Shown here in pieces: positions 23,646 to 32,256 of a stretch of 64,000 nucleotides of DNA. A program made the position numbers and the translations under genes. Position 1 is the first letter of the stretch; each line of letters starts with the position of its first letter. The notes under the pieces are model-generated. The model searched no databases. It was not told where the DNA came from and saw only the letters and a program-made list of their open reading frames with translations. Location of the stretch: positions 1 through 64,000 of the forward strand of contig CAZEIH010000008.1 of the NCBI GenBank assembly GCA_964512095.1, written 5' to 3'. Origin of the DNA: DTU013 sp964512095 (GTDB lineage: Bacteria > Bacillota > Clostridia > Acetivibrionales > DTU013).

Positions 23646-25592
23646 CTAGTCTTGGTATTTCACTATCTTCACAAAGTCGTCTAGCTTGAGACTTGCTCCA
23701 CCCACCAGACCACCGTCAATATCAGACATATTGAAAAGCTCCGTTGCATTAGCAGCTGATACACTACCGCCGTACTGAATGCGAACCTCATCAGCTACAT
23801 CCTCGCAATAAACACTTTTGACAGTTTCTCTGATTATCATACACACTTCATTGGCCTGTTCCTTTGTTGCTGTCTTTCCGGTACCTATAGCCCATATCGG
23901 CTCATAGGCAATTACGGTCTCCTTAACCTGCTCTGGAGAAAGTCCCAGGAGTGCAATCTTTACCTGGTAGCTCACATGCTCTGCAGTAACTCCCTGTTCT
24001 CTCTGCAAAAGTGACTCACCAACACATATAATGGGCTTGAGGCCATACTTGAACACAGCATGAGCTTTTTTATTCACTGTCTCGTCTGTTTCTGCAAAAT
24101 ACTGTCTTCTTTCTGAATGACCGATAATAACATAATCTACGCCTAAATCCTTAAGCATAGGACCGGAAACCTCTCCTGTGTATGCTCCCTTTTCTTCCCA
24201 ATGCATATTCTGTGCTGCAACCTTTATGTTTGACCCTGCTACAGCTTTAATAACATCGGGCAGGCAGATAAATGGAACACCGACAACAACCTCTGCTTCA
24301 GAACCTTCTACTCTAGGCTTCAGCGCTGTTACAAATTCAACCGCCTGTTTGGCAGTATTATTCATCTTCCAGTTGCCGGCTGCAATTTTTTTTCTGGGGT
24401 TCTTGTCAAGCAAAGCTGCTATCCCGGGAAGAATCTTTCCTTCGAGGAATTCCAGTGATGCTCCTCCTCCTGTTGAAATATGAGTGATCCTGTCGGCATA
24501 GCCCAACTGTTCAACTGCTGCAGCCGAGTCTCCTCCACCTACTATAGATATAGCCCCTGATTCTGCAACAGCCTTTGCAATTTCTTTAGTACCGGTAGCA
24601 AAGCTTTCGAATTCGAATACGCCCATTGGGCCATTCCACACTATTGTCTTTGCCTTTTTAATCTCATGAGAAAAGTATTCTATAGTTTGCGAGCCTATAT
24701 CCATACCCATCCAACCGTCTGGCATTGCATCAGAGGGCACATATTTGTATTCGGTATCTTCCTTGAACTCTTTACCCACAATACTTCCTATGGGAAGAAG
24801 TAAATTGACGCCCTTGTCCTCAGCCTTTTTGAGCAAAGTCCTTGCAAGCTCGATTTTATCGTCTTCACAAATAGAATCGCCGATTTTGCAGCCCTTTGCC
24901 TTAAGGAAGGTATAAGCCATACCCCCACCAATAATAAGAGAATCTACCTTTTCAATCAGGTTTTCAATAACACTGATTTTGTCAGAAACTTTTGCTCCGC
25001 CAAGTATAGCAAGGAAAGGTCTTTCTGGATTCGAAAGAGCCTTGCCCATTACATCAATCTCTTTCTGAATCAAATAGCCGCATACTGCAGGAAGATAATC
25101 AGCCAAACCTGCTGTAGAAGCATGGGCTCTGTGAGCTGTACCAAATGCGTCATTTACATATATCTCAGCAAGTGTGGAGAGCTGCTTTGCAAACTCAGAA
25201 TCATTTTTTGTCTCTTCTTTGTGGAATCTAACATTCTCCAACATCAGGACTTCGCCATCCTTGAGTGCTGCTGCCTTTGCCTTTGCATCCGGCCCTATGA
25301 CATCCGCTGCCATCATAACAGGCCTTCCCAGCAGCTCGCTGAGTCTAACTGCTGTGGGCTTCATGCTGAATTTCTCTTCAGGACCATTCTTCGGTCTTCC
25401 AAGATGTGAAACCAGTATTGTTTTTGCCCCATTGTTTACAAGATATTTAATAGTTGGAAGAGCACCCACTATTCTTTTATCATCAGTAATAGCGCCATTT
25501 TCGTCCTGGGGCACATTGAAATCGACTCTTACAATGACTCTTTTGCCTTTGACGTCAATGTCTTCGATTGACTTTTTATTATATAATGCCAT
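23646..25592 (-). CDS. pgk-tpiA: bifunctional phosphoglycerate kinase-triosephosphate isomerase fusion
   Basis: A single open frame of 648 residues carries two complete glycolytic enzymes. Residues 1-398 are phosphoglycerate kinase: VRVDFNVPQ, SHLGRPKNGPEEKFSM, VNDAFGTAHRAHAS, LGGAKVSDK, and the nucleotide loop GGGDSAAAVEQLG. Residues 401-648 are triosephosphate isomerase: AAGNWKMN with its lysine, IGHSERR with the catalytic histidine, AYEPIWAIGTGK with the catalytic glutamate, and IQYGGSVS. The junction (LLDKNPRKKIAAGNW) replaces the stop and start expected for separate genes. Covalent PGK-TIM is known from Thermotoga. An eight-A run lies exactly at the junction. Translation starts at ATG 25592 behind AAGGGTG. 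The gene sits in the gap-pgk-tpi-gpm run. Confidence 0.93.
   Translation of the reverse strand: MALYNKKSIEDIDVKGKRVIVRVDFNVPQDENGAITDDKRIVGALPTIKYLVNNGAKTILVSHLGRPKNGPEEKFSMKPTAVRLSELLGRPVMMAADVIGPDAKAKAAALKDGEVLMLENVRFHKEETKNDSEFAKQLSTLAEIYVNDAFGTAHRAHASTAGLADYLPAVCGYLIQKEIDVMGKALSNPERPFLAILGGAKVSDKISVIENLIEKVDSLIIGGGMAYTFLKAKGCKIGDSICEDDKIELARTLLKKAEDKGVNLLLPIGSIVGKEFKEDTEYKYVPSDAMPDGWMGMDIGSQTIEYFSHEIKKAKTIVWNGPMGVFEFESFATGTKEIAKAVAESGAISIVGGGDSAAAVEQLGYADRITHISTGGGASLEFLEGKILPGIAALLDKNPRKKIAAGNWKMNNTAKQAVEFVTALKPRVEGSEAEVVVGVPFICLPDVIKAVAGSNIKVAAQNMHWEEKGAYTGEVSGPMLKDLGVDYVIIGHSERRQYFAETDETVNKKAHAVFKYGLKPIICVGESLLQREQGVTAEHVSYQVKIALLGLSPEQVKETVIAYEPIWAIGTGKTATKEQANEVCMIIRETVKSVYCEDVADEVRIQYGGSVSAANATELFNMSDIDGGLVGGASLKLDDFVKIVKYQD
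24386..24393 (-). other. A8 homopolymer at the PGK-TIM junction
   Basis: The coding strand reads AGA AAA AAA ATT here and contains the slippery heptamer A-AAA-AAA. A -1 shift would meet TAA after about ten codons and a +1 shift would meet TGA after a similar distance. Either event would release PGK without TIM. Confidence 0.6.
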
Positions 25593-25655
25593 AATATACA
25601 CCCTTTCAATTTACATGCGCCGCAGATTTGTATTGAGGCGGCAGTAGTAAATAAT

Positions 25656-25707
25656 AAAAAAGTCCACCCTTTGACCGCCCACTTTGGGTAAGGGCAAGAG
25701 TGGACCT
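25656..25707 (-). terminator. terminator between gap and pgk-tpiA
   Basis: On the minus strand GGTCCACTC pairs with GGGTGGACT and six Ts follow. It lies about 25 bases after the gap stop codon. It would make gap mRNA more abundant than the downstream messages. Confidence 0.75.
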
Positions 25708-25730
25708 TCATTAGTCCTTATAAACCTCGA

Positions 25731-26744
25731 TTATTCAGCGTCAACCTTTGCCATGTACTCGATAAGGTTAACTACCTTGTTTGAATAACCCCATTCGTTG
25801 TCATACCAGGATACTAGCTTAACGAAATTGTCGTTGAGAGCTATTCCTGCTTTAGCATCGAATATGGAAGTACGTGAATCGCTAATGAAATCTGAGGAAA
25901 CAACAGCATCTTCAGTGTACCCGAGGATACCCTTGAGCTCGTTTTCAGATGCCTTCTTTATAGCAGCCTTGATTTCATCGTAGCTTGCAGCCTTTTCAAG
26001 ACGGCAGGTCAGGTCTACTACTGATACATCAAGAGTAGGTACTCTGAAGGACATTCCTGTCAGCTTACCATTAAGCTCAGGAATAACCTTTCCAACTGCC
26101 TTTGCAGCACCTGTGGAGGAAGGTATGATATTGTGAGCAGCTGCACGTCCGCCTCTCCAGTCTTTCTTGGAGGGTCCGTCAACTGTCTTCTGAGTTGCAG
26201 TGATGGAATGAACTGTAGTCATAAGTCCTTCAACTATACCAAAGTTATCGTTAATAACCTTTGCGAGAGGTGCTAGACAGTTAGTAGTACATGAAGCGTT
26301 GGAAACAACGTTCATATCCTTTGTATACTTGTCATTGTTTACACCCATAACAAACATCGGTGAGCTATCCTTTGCAGGTGCACTGATAACAACCTTCTTT
26401 GCGCCGCCCTTAAAATGTGCCGATGCTTTTTCAGCAGTCAGGAATACACCTGTTGATTCAACTATGTATTCTGCTCCGCATTCGCTCCAAGGAATTTCTT
26501 CTGGATTCATAGCTGCAAATATAGCTACTTTTTTGCCGTTTACAACGAGCTTTCCGTCTTCTATGGCGATATCTCCCTTGAACTGTCCATGGACCGTATC
26601 GTATCTGAGCATATACTCCATGTACTCAAGATCAATAAACGGATCATTGATACCCGTTACTTCAACATTAGGATTTTCAGTTGCCGCTCTAAAAACAAGA
26701 CGGCCAATTCTGCCAAAACCATTAATACCAATTTTTACTGCCAT
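25731..26744 (-). CDS. gap: glyceraldehyde-3-phosphate dehydrogenase (NAD+)
   Basis: The 337-residue enzyme oxidises glyceraldehyde 3-phosphate to 1,3-bisphosphoglycerate. NAD-binding GINGFGRIGRLVFRAA is at the N-terminus, the catalytic cysteine is in SNASCTTNCLAPLAKV, the catalytic histidine is in TTVHSITATQ, and WYDNEWGYSNKVV closes the protein. A residue pattern of ...NDPFIDLEYM after strand 2 is consistent with an NAD+-preferring glycolytic type. GGAGG precedes the ATG. A strong promoter lies upstream and a terminator separates it from pgk-tpiA. Confidence 0.97.
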   Translation of the reverse strand: MAVKIGINGFGRIGRLVFRAATENPNVEVTGINDPFIDLEYMEYMLRYDTVHGQFKGDIAIEDGKLVVNGKKVAIFAAMNPEEIPWSECGAEYIVESTGVFLTAEKASAHFKGGAKKVVISAPAKDSSPMFVMGVNNDKYTKDMNVVSNASCTTNCLAPLAKVINDNFGIVEGLMTTVHSITATQKTVDGPSKKDWRGGRAAAHNIIPSSTGAAKAVGKVIPELNGKLTGMSFRVPTLDVSVVDLTCRLEKAASYDEIKAAIKKASENELKGILGYTEDAVVSSDFISDSRTSIFDAKAGIALNDNFVKLVSWYDNEWGYSNKVVNLIEYMAKVDAE

Positions 26745-26797
26745 TTTCTAATTACCTCCTATATGAATTATGTTTATTACTTTCCAAAATCACAACT

Positions 26798-26826
26798 ATT
26801 CTATATTATTTGAGCTACATTTTCAA
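26798..26826 (-). promoter_or_regulatory. sigma-A promoter of gap
   Basis: TTGAAA (26821-26826) and TAGAAT (26798-26803) on the minus strand are 17 bases apart, about 50 bases before the gap start codon. Confidence 0.6.
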
Positions 26827-26924
26827 TACCTTATGCTAAAAAATGAATAAATTTTTAACAATCTTCCACGGTTTGTTCCAAAAGCACACTATATATGTCA
26901 ACAATATATTCTCCCGTAAAATAG

Positions 26925-26948
26925 AAAAGTATACCGCCGTATGCTTTT
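26925..26948. terminator. hairpin terminator after the DUF2156 gene
   Basis: AAAAGTATAC pairs with GTATGCTTTT around a CGCC loop. T-rich sequence follows on the minus strand, and the stem is seven bases past the DUF2156 stop codon. Confidence 0.6.
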
Positions 26949-26954
26949 TAAGAG

Positions 26955-27860
26955 TTACAGGTCAGGGTATACAGTAAACTTATCAATAATTCTTACCGGA
27001 TGATACGAAAGCTTGGCCTTCCTCATTCCTTCAAGACCAAGATCCTGTTCTCTGTTAATATACTTTGTATTGCTCCATTCGTTGTGTACAAACTGCTGAT
27101 TAATAAAAGTAAAAAGTCCATTAATCGAGTTTTTGGCCTTTTCTATATGTATTACTGCAGTATCGTCATTGAGCATTTCTCCAACAGTAAATGCTTCAAA
27201 AACACCATCCACTTTTATCAATGCGCCCTTACAATCCAGTGTTTTATAATTCCTCAACAACTCAAGGTTTGCCTTCCTCTCGCAGTAATCATCATCTTCT
27301 TCTTGGCATTTGCAATCTCTCTCCTCGCACCACTCCTCCATAATTCTGCTACACTCATCAAGAAGGTTACACTCAAGCGGTACATATTCAAATTCATAGC
27401 TTCTTTTAAACTTATTTATATGGTTACGCTTGCCATCATATTTCTTCCCTCGAAGATTCATCAAATCCTCCGTGTCATAAAGGTAATCGCTGTTGTCCCT
27501 ATCCAATATTATTCTCTCCTGGGAGGATACATATTTCCTAATAAATTCAAGACTATTGTTATTTAGCTTTCTAAAGCAGAATTTCCAGCCTCTTTCATCG
27601 AAATACCCTTTTAGCTCCTCATAGGCCAGGGCAAAATTCTCTTCATTAACGCAACCTATCGGCATCATCGCAAATGGTTCAATCCTGCCTGGTGCAGCGA
27701 TTATACACAAAAGCTCTCCTATGACTTTATACCTAAACTTGTAGTAGTATCTCCATGCAAAAAAGTTTGTAAAGGTCAACTCCGATATCTCTAGCTTGCT
27801 TTGCCCTAAATAGTAGTTGAATATCGCCTTGCTGTTTAATGTAATCTCACTGAACTCCAT
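26955..27860 (-). CDS. DUF2156 / phosphatidylglycerol lysyltransferase C-terminal-like protein
   Basis: The 301-residue soluble protein resembles the tandem GNAT-fold DUF2156 family (same fold as the catalytic part of MprF and FemX). Visible family-like segments include TFTNFFAWRYYYKFRYKVI near the start, KYDGKRNHINKFKRSYEFEYVPL in the middle and INREQDLGLEGMRKAKLSYHPVRIIDKFTVY at the end. There are no membrane helices, unlike full MprF. The substrate is unknown; aminoacyl or acyl transfer is the family role. GGGAG lies before the ATG at 27860; the frame extends upstream to 27896, next to the peptidase stop codon. Confidence 0.85.
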   Translation of the reverse strand: MEFSEITLNSKAIFNYYLGQSKLEISELTFTNFFAWRYYYKFRYKVIGELLCIIAAPGRIEPFAMMPIGCVNEENFALAYEELKGYFDERGWKFCFRKLNNNSLEFIRKYVSSQERIILDRDNSDYLYDTEDLMNLRGKKYDGKRNHINKFKRSYEFEYVPLECNLLDECSRIMEEWCEERDCKCQEEDDDYCERKANLELLRNYKTLDCKGALIKVDGVFEAFTVGEMLNDDTAVIHIEKAKNSINGLFTFINQQFVHNEWSNTKYINREQDLGLEGMRKAKLSYHPVRIIDKFTVYPDL

Positions 27861-27896
27861 AACTTCTCCCATCCCACCAATCCTTATTACATCCAC

Positions 27897-29009
27897 TCAT
27901 TCCACACTGCAAATAATTGAAAGCACCAACTCTGTTGCTTTAACCATATTACTTATCGAAATGCATTCTTGAGTACTGTGGACATTTTCCATTCCTGTGC
28001 TGACATCAACAGATTCTATACCATTGCCATTGAAAATATTCGTATCACTGCCACCACCGGTCTCTTCGGAAATCAGCTCTACTCCTACACTCTTTGTAGC
28101 CCTTTTGAGAATACCCATAATCGGAGCATTGTCAGCTATGCTGAAAGAGGGGTACAACCTGTCTGCTCTGAAATCTACCCTTCCGCCAAGTTCTCCTGTT
28201 GCCTGAAGGAAGCATTCCCTCATATGGGCTGTCTGTTCATTCAGCTTGCTTAATTCACGGCTCCTTGCCTCTGCTGCTAATTCCACCCTGTCGCAAACAA
28301 TATTGGTTTCTCCTCCACCCATAATACTTCCAATATTTGAGGTGGTTTCATAATCTACCCTGCCAAGCTTCATCCGCGTTATAGCACTGGCTGCCACTTG
28401 TATAGCACTAATTCCCTTCTCAGGACTAATGCCGGCATGGGTGGCCAGGCCTTCCACTGTAACAAATATCCTATCCTGGGCTGGTGCCTTTACTGCAACA
28501 GTACCAATTGGCCCATTACTGTCCATTATGAAGCCATATTTAGCATAGATTCTTGAGTAATCAAGGTTTTTAGATCCATATAGCCCACCCTCTTCGGCAA
28601 TAGTAAAAACGATCTGTATGTCACCGTGCTCAATTCCCTTCTCTTTTAATGCCCTAATAGCCTCCATGATACACACAATACCCGAAACATCGTCTCCTCC
28701 TAGAACTGTAGTACCATCAGATCTTATAATATCACCGTCAACCACCGGCTTTTTTCCAATGCCAGGCTCAACTGTATCCATATGAGCAGAAAACAAGATT
28801 GCAGGCACCTTACTTGTCCCCTTTATAGTACAGATAATATTGCCTGCGTTTCCGCCAACGGCCTTTGCGGCATTATCCTCATAAGCCTCATAACCAATAG
28901 CCTTCAGCTTTTCCTTTAGCCTATCGGCCATCTGTCTTTCTTTTCTTGAAACGCTGTCAATTCTAGTCAGCTCTAGAAATTCATTAACCAGTCTATCCCG
29001 GTTTACCAA
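27897..29009 (-). CDS. PepT-like M20-family metallopeptidase
   Basis: The 370-residue protein has the zinc-binding scheme of M20 peptidases: SAHMDTV, GGDDVSG (bridging aspartate), the catalytic pair in IAEEGGLYGS, the aspartate in IMDSNG and the final histidine in ENVHSTQE. A dimerisation domain lies between (about residues 180-290). It matches the PepT-like group more than true tripeptidase T, being about 40 residues shorter. It is cytoplasmic, with a likely role in peptide turnover. It begins five bases after the trmL stop codon and is followed by the DUF2156 gene, a probable three-gene operon. Confidence 0.9.
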   Translation of the reverse strand: MVNRDRLVNEFLELTRIDSVSRKERQMADRLKEKLKAIGYEAYEDNAAKAVGGNAGNIICTIKGTSKVPAILFSAHMDTVEPGIGKKPVVDGDIIRSDGTTVLGGDDVSGIVCIMEAIRALKEKGIEHGDIQIVFTIAEEGGLYGSKNLDYSRIYAKYGFIMDSNGPIGTVAVKAPAQDRIFVTVEGLATHAGISPEKGISAIQVAASAITRMKLGRVDYETTSNIGSIMGGGETNIVCDRVELAAEARSRELSKLNEQTAHMRECFLQATGELGGRVDFRADRLYPSFSIADNAPIMGILKRATKSVGVELISEETGGGSDTNIFNGNGIESVDVSTGMENVHSTQECISISNMVKATELVLSIICSVE

Positions 29010-29014
29010 TTAAA

Positions 29015-29503
29015 TCACTCCATTCCCATCTTGCCCTTAAGCTCTAGGTGTCGAAATTCATTCTGCCTTAAAACCTCGTACAATATTACAGCTACAGAAT
29101 TTGATAGATTTAGCGACCGTATACCATGCCTCATAGGTATCCTTATACAACGCTCCCTGTTGGCTTCCAGAATAGTTTCAGGTAAACCGGCGGTCTCCTT
29201 ACCAAATACAATGAAGCAGTCCTCTGGATAATTCGCTTCAGTATATGAAATTCCCGCCTTAGTGGAAGCATAAAAAAATTGAGTATTAGAATACCTTTCT
29301 CTTAATTGGGCAAAGTTATCAGCAACACTTACCAAAACCTTATCCCAGTAATCTAGACCTGCTCTTTTCAAATAGCGGTCGTCTATTGAAAATCCAAGAG
29401 GCTTTACCAGATGCAATCCTGCACCGGTAGCCGCACAAGTCCTTGCAATATTTCCAGTATTTTGTGGTATTTCCGGTTCAACTAATACTATATGTACAGG
29501 CAA
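29015..29503 (-). CDS. trmL: tRNA (cytidine/uridine-34-2'-O)-methyltransferase TrmL
   Basis: A compact SPOUT methyltransferase that 2'-O-methylates the wobble base of leucine tRNAs. The knot-forming motifs are EPEIPQNTGNIARTCAA at the N-terminus, FGKETAGLPE and IPMRHGIRSLNLSNSVAVILYE at the C-terminus. With a TTG start at 29503 (GGAG eight bases upstream) the protein has 162 residues, matching the family; the longer ATG frame from 29557 adds 18 unlikely residues. Confidence 0.93.
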   Translation of the reverse strand: MPVHIVLVEPEIPQNTGNIARTCAATGAGLHLVKPLGFSIDDRYLKRAGLDYWDKVLVSVADNFAQLRERYSNTQFFYASTKAGISYTEANYPEDCFIVFGKETAGLPETILEANRERCIRIPMRHGIRSLNLSNSVAVILYEVLRQNEFRHLELKGKMGME

Positions 29504-29686
29504 CTCTTCATCTCCAGTTTTGCCATGCGTTAATTGAATAAGATGCATTGGGCACATTTAATTCATTTCTCTATATTACCACAATAGTACCCCTTCTAAA
29601 AAACTTTTTAAAATAAATCATACACCTTCGCTCTCACTAAAGTTGAAAATTAACTGGAAATCCACCTAAGTCGTGCTACACTATTC

Positions 29687-29715
29687 TTGACAGCTTTTTT
29701 ATGTGTTGGTATAAT
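29687..29715 (+). promoter_or_regulatory. consensus sigma-A promoter of gdhA
   Basis: TTGACA (29687-29692) and TATAAT (29710-29715) are both perfect and exactly 17 bases apart, 58 bases before the gdhA start. Strong constitutive expression is predicted. Confidence 0.85.
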
Positions 29716-29773
29716 TCAACCATATTTATGTTGTAATTTAATGTTAAGTCAATAAAGTATTGGAGGACTATTT

Positions 29774-31060
29774 ATGAGCAACACATCTTACAATCCCTAC
29801 GAAACCGCGCAAGCACAGTTTGACAAGGTAGCCGCGCAGCTGGAGCTAGATGAGGCAACAAGAGAAATACTTCGCCAGCCTATGAGGGAGTACCATTTTT
29901 CAATCCCCGTGAAAATGGATGACGGCAGTGTTAAGATTTTCAAAGGCTACCGCATTCAGCACAACGATGCCAGAGGTCCGGCAAAGGGCGGCATCAGATT
30001 CCATCCTCAAGAAACCGTTGATACCATCAGAGCTCTTTCACTTTGGATGACATGGAAATGCTCTGTTGTGGATATACCTCTTGGCGGCGGTAAAGGCGGC
30101 GTTATATGCGATCCCCGTACCCTGTCAGAACGCGAACAGGAACGTGTGTGCCGCGGCTATGTACGCCAGTTGGTTAAGAATATCGGACCTAATTCAGATG
30201 TTCCTGCCCCTGACGTTATGACTAACGCAAAGCATATGCTGTGGATGTTGGACGAGTATGAAGCGATCACAGGCGGAAGATACCCAGGAGTTATTACAGG
30301 CAAACCTGTAGGAATGGGAGGCTCCCTTGGAAGGACAGAAGCAACCGGTTTTGGTGTAATATATGTGCTTCGGGAAGCACTTAAAAAGCTCAATATAGAT
30401 ATAGCAGGTACCACAGCCTCCTTCCAAGGCTTCGGCAACGTTGCACAGTATGCTGTTGCGTTGTACTCCAAGCTTGGAGGAATTGTCAAGGCTATCTCAT
30501 GCTGGGACAATGTGGACAAAAAGGCGTACACCTTCTATAAAAATGATGGCATAGACTACGAGCAGATGACTGCTATCACCGATACCTACGGCACTGTTGA
30601 CAAGGTTAAGGCACAGGCTCTGGGCTATGAAGTGCTCCCTGGCGATGCATGGATTGCCCAGGACGTGGATATCATTATTCCTGCCGCTATGGAAAATCAA
30701 ATAACTTCTGAAAATGTAAATAAGATTAGTAATCAGGTAAAAATAATAATCGAGGCTGCCAACGGTCCGACGACTACAGAAGCTGACAAGGTAATAAATC
30801 AGCGTGGGATATTCCTGGTGCCTGATTTCCTAGCAAATGCTGGTGGCGTTACCTGCAGCTACTTTGAGCAGGTTCAGTGTAATATGAATTATTACTGGGA
30901 AAAGGATGAGGTGCTTACAAAGCTGGATACAAAAATGACCTCGGCCTTCAAATCAGTTTATGAGCTGTCTGTCAGCGAAAAACTCATTATGCGCGATGCA
31001 GCATATGTTATTGCTATCAAGCGGGTTGCGCAGGCAGTTAAAAGCCGTGGCTGGGTATAA
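29774..31060 (+). CDS. gdhA: glutamate dehydrogenase (Glu/Leu/Phe/Val dehydrogenase family)
   Basis: A 428-residue enzyme interconverting 2-oxoglutarate plus ammonia and glutamate. The substrate-binding segment GPAKGGIRFHP with its lysine and the LGGGKGGVICDPR segment with the catalytic lysine are intact, as is PAPDVMT with the proton-relay aspartate. The Rossmann motif reads FQGFGNVAQYAV. The length is that of hexameric clostridial and Bacillus-type (RocG/GudB) enzymes. GGAGG precedes the ATG. The gene is monocistronic, with a perfect promoter, and its 3' end is duplicated to form the terminator region. Confidence 0.95.
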   Translation: MSNTSYNPYETAQAQFDKVAAQLELDEATREILRQPMREYHFSIPVKMDDGSVKIFKGYRIQHNDARGPAKGGIRFHPQETVDTIRALSLWMTWKCSVVDIPLGGGKGGVICDPRTLSEREQERVCRGYVRQLVKNIGPNSDVPAPDVMTNAKHMLWMLDEYEAITGGRYPGVITGKPVGMGGSLGRTEATGFGVIYVLREALKKLNIDIAGTTASFQGFGNVAQYAVALYSKLGGIVKAISCWDNVDKKAYTFYKNDGIDYEQMTAITDTYGTVDKVKAQALGYEVLPGDAWIAQDVDIIIPAAMENQITSENVNKISNQVKIIIEAANGPTTTEADKVINQRGIFLVPDFLANAGGVTCSYFEQVQCNMNYYWEKDEVLTKLDTKMTSAFKSVYELSVSEKLIMRDAAYVIAIKRVAQAVKSRGWV

Positions 31061-31131
31061 CCGCCGCGACTTTTGGTAGAAAGCAGTTTAAAGCCGCGGT
31101 TTGAGTATAACAGCCGCGGCTTTAAAAATGG
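31034..31131. repeat. 49-bp duplication of the gdhA 3' end
   Basis: The stretch starting GCAGTTAAAAGCCGTGG at 31034, which includes the last codons and TAA of gdhA, is repeated with about 75-80% identity from 31083. The second copy has become the gdhA terminator stem. Confidence 0.65.
31087..31126 (+). terminator. gdhA terminator hairpin
   Basis: TTTAAAGCCGCGG and CCGCGGCTTTAAA form a perfect 13-bp stem with a 14-base loop. There is no long T-run, but the A/T-rich base of the stem ends in TTTAAAAA. Confidence 0.7.
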
Positions 31132-31226
31132 CAATTCTGATTAACATAAATTGCTACTATATATGCAAGCTCCAATGTAGAAAATAGACTGGAAGCATAA
31201 AATTTTCTACAAAGGAGTGATGCATC

Positions 31227-31700
31227 TTGTTCTACAAAAAAATGATGGCGGGTGTTTTATGCGCCATGACCATCTCTTTGTCGGCGACATTCTCCCTTGC
31301 AGCCACAGGCAATGGCTCCGGCTGTTTTTATAATGAAGCCGCCACTGGTTTACAGACTCCGGTCAATCAAGCCCAGATTCAGGACAAGGTCAAAAATGCA
31401 CTTGACACACTAGTAAAGGAAGGCACCATATCACAGGAGCAAGAAGACGCTGTAATTAAGGCATTTGAGGCTAAACGAGCCCAGTTTGAGAAGGAACGCC
31501 AGGAGCTTAAAAAGAATCACAAGGAGCTTAAAAAGGAAGGCCCCCACAAGGGCAAAAGGGGGAAAGAAGACAATGCCTTAAAGAAAAGGCAGGGCGTGCT
31601 GAAGGACCTGGTAGAGGATGGCACAATTACAATGGAACAGGCTGACGCAATCAAAAGGGCTATCAGATCAGTCCACGACAGTTTGAAAAAGCCTAAATAG
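31227..31700 (+). CDS. small secreted DUF2680-like helical protein
   Basis: The 157-residue protein has a signal peptide (cleavage near SLAA-TGNG) and a highly charged helical mature part. Two related segments, LVKEGTISQEQEDAVIKAF and LVEDGTITMEQADAIKRAI, are separated by a Lys/Glu-rich stretch. The repeat resembles DUF2680 (YckD-like) exported proteins of Bacillota, whose role is unknown. The frame begins at a TTG (31227) with AAAGGAG nine to ten bases upstream; an ATG at 31242 is the alternative. Confidence 0.65.
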   Translation: MFYKKMMAGVLCAMTISLSATFSLAATGNGSGCFYNEAATGLQTPVNQAQIQDKVKNALDTLVKEGTISQEQEDAVIKAFEAKRAQFEKERQELKKNHKELKKEGPHKGKRGKEDNALKKRQGVLKDLVEDGTITMEQADAIKRAIRSVHDSLKKPK

Positions 31701-31771
31701 CAAATGCTACACAAGCACGTACTCTAAAAAGCCCCGGTAATGGGAGTTTAACTTAGAGAGTTTCAATTCCC

Positions 31772-31822
31772 AAAAAGCATCGGCATAGTTTGGTATATAC
31801 TACCGGCTATACCGATGTTTTT
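31772..31822. terminator. bidirectional terminator
   Basis: AAAAAGCATCGG(C)ATAG pairs with CTATACCGATGTTTTT. With A-run on one side and T-run on the other it can stop both the DUF2680-like gene (plus strand) and the Mrp cluster (minus strand), which converge here. Confidence 0.8.
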
Positions 31823-31895
31823 CATAAACAATACTCCTCATTAATTGAAAATTTGAGCAACGGGATGTGCTATATAGAAGCTGCCTACAGCGTTA

Positions 31896-32255
31896 CTAGT
31901 CACCACATTCATCATTATGCTGATGTTCATGACAAACGGAACCGGTAGATTTAAGAGAGCCCTGAAGGTACGCTTCTACCGCTGCTTTGGCATTTCCTCT
32001 TGCTCCAACAACAACCTCAACATTCCTTTCATTAAAAATCTCAACAGCACCTCCGCCCATGCCACCGCTAATGATGACATTTACACCACGATCAGCAAGA
32101 AAATTAGGTAAAAATCCAGGTCTATGTCCGGGGTTAGCAATGGTTTCACTTTTAACAATTTGTTTATTTTCGGTATCAAAAACTATAAATCCTTCACAAT
32201 GTCCAAAGTGCTCTGTCACCATTCCGTTCTCACTTGCCACAGCTACTTTCATCAT
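31896..32255 (-). CDS. NifX/NafY-like (dinitrogenase Fe-Mo cofactor biosynthesis family) protein
   Basis: A 119-residue protein of the NifB/NifX-like fold, beginning MKVAVASENGMVTEHFGHCEGFIVFD and containing the conserved ADRGVNVIISGGMGGGAVEIF segment. The C-terminus is His/Cys-rich (VCHEHQHNDECGD), suitable for metal binding. Nitrogenase genes are not seen, so a general Fe-S or metal cofactor carrier role is more likely. It is the last gene of the cluster and directly follows Mrp (one base gap). Confidence 0.88.
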   Translation of the reverse strand: MMKVAVASENGMVTEHFGHCEGFIVFDTENKQIVKSETIANPGHRPGFLPNFLADRGVNVIISGGMGGGAVEIFNERNVEVVVGARGNAKAAVEAYLQGSLKSTGSVCHEHQHNDECGD

Positions 32256-32256
32256 T

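Noticed and set aside
23646..25592. PGK-TIM fusion as a mere annotation artefact
   Set aside because: The given sequence is open through the junction with both enzymes complete; only a read error in the A8 run could undo it, and that is noted as the refuting test.
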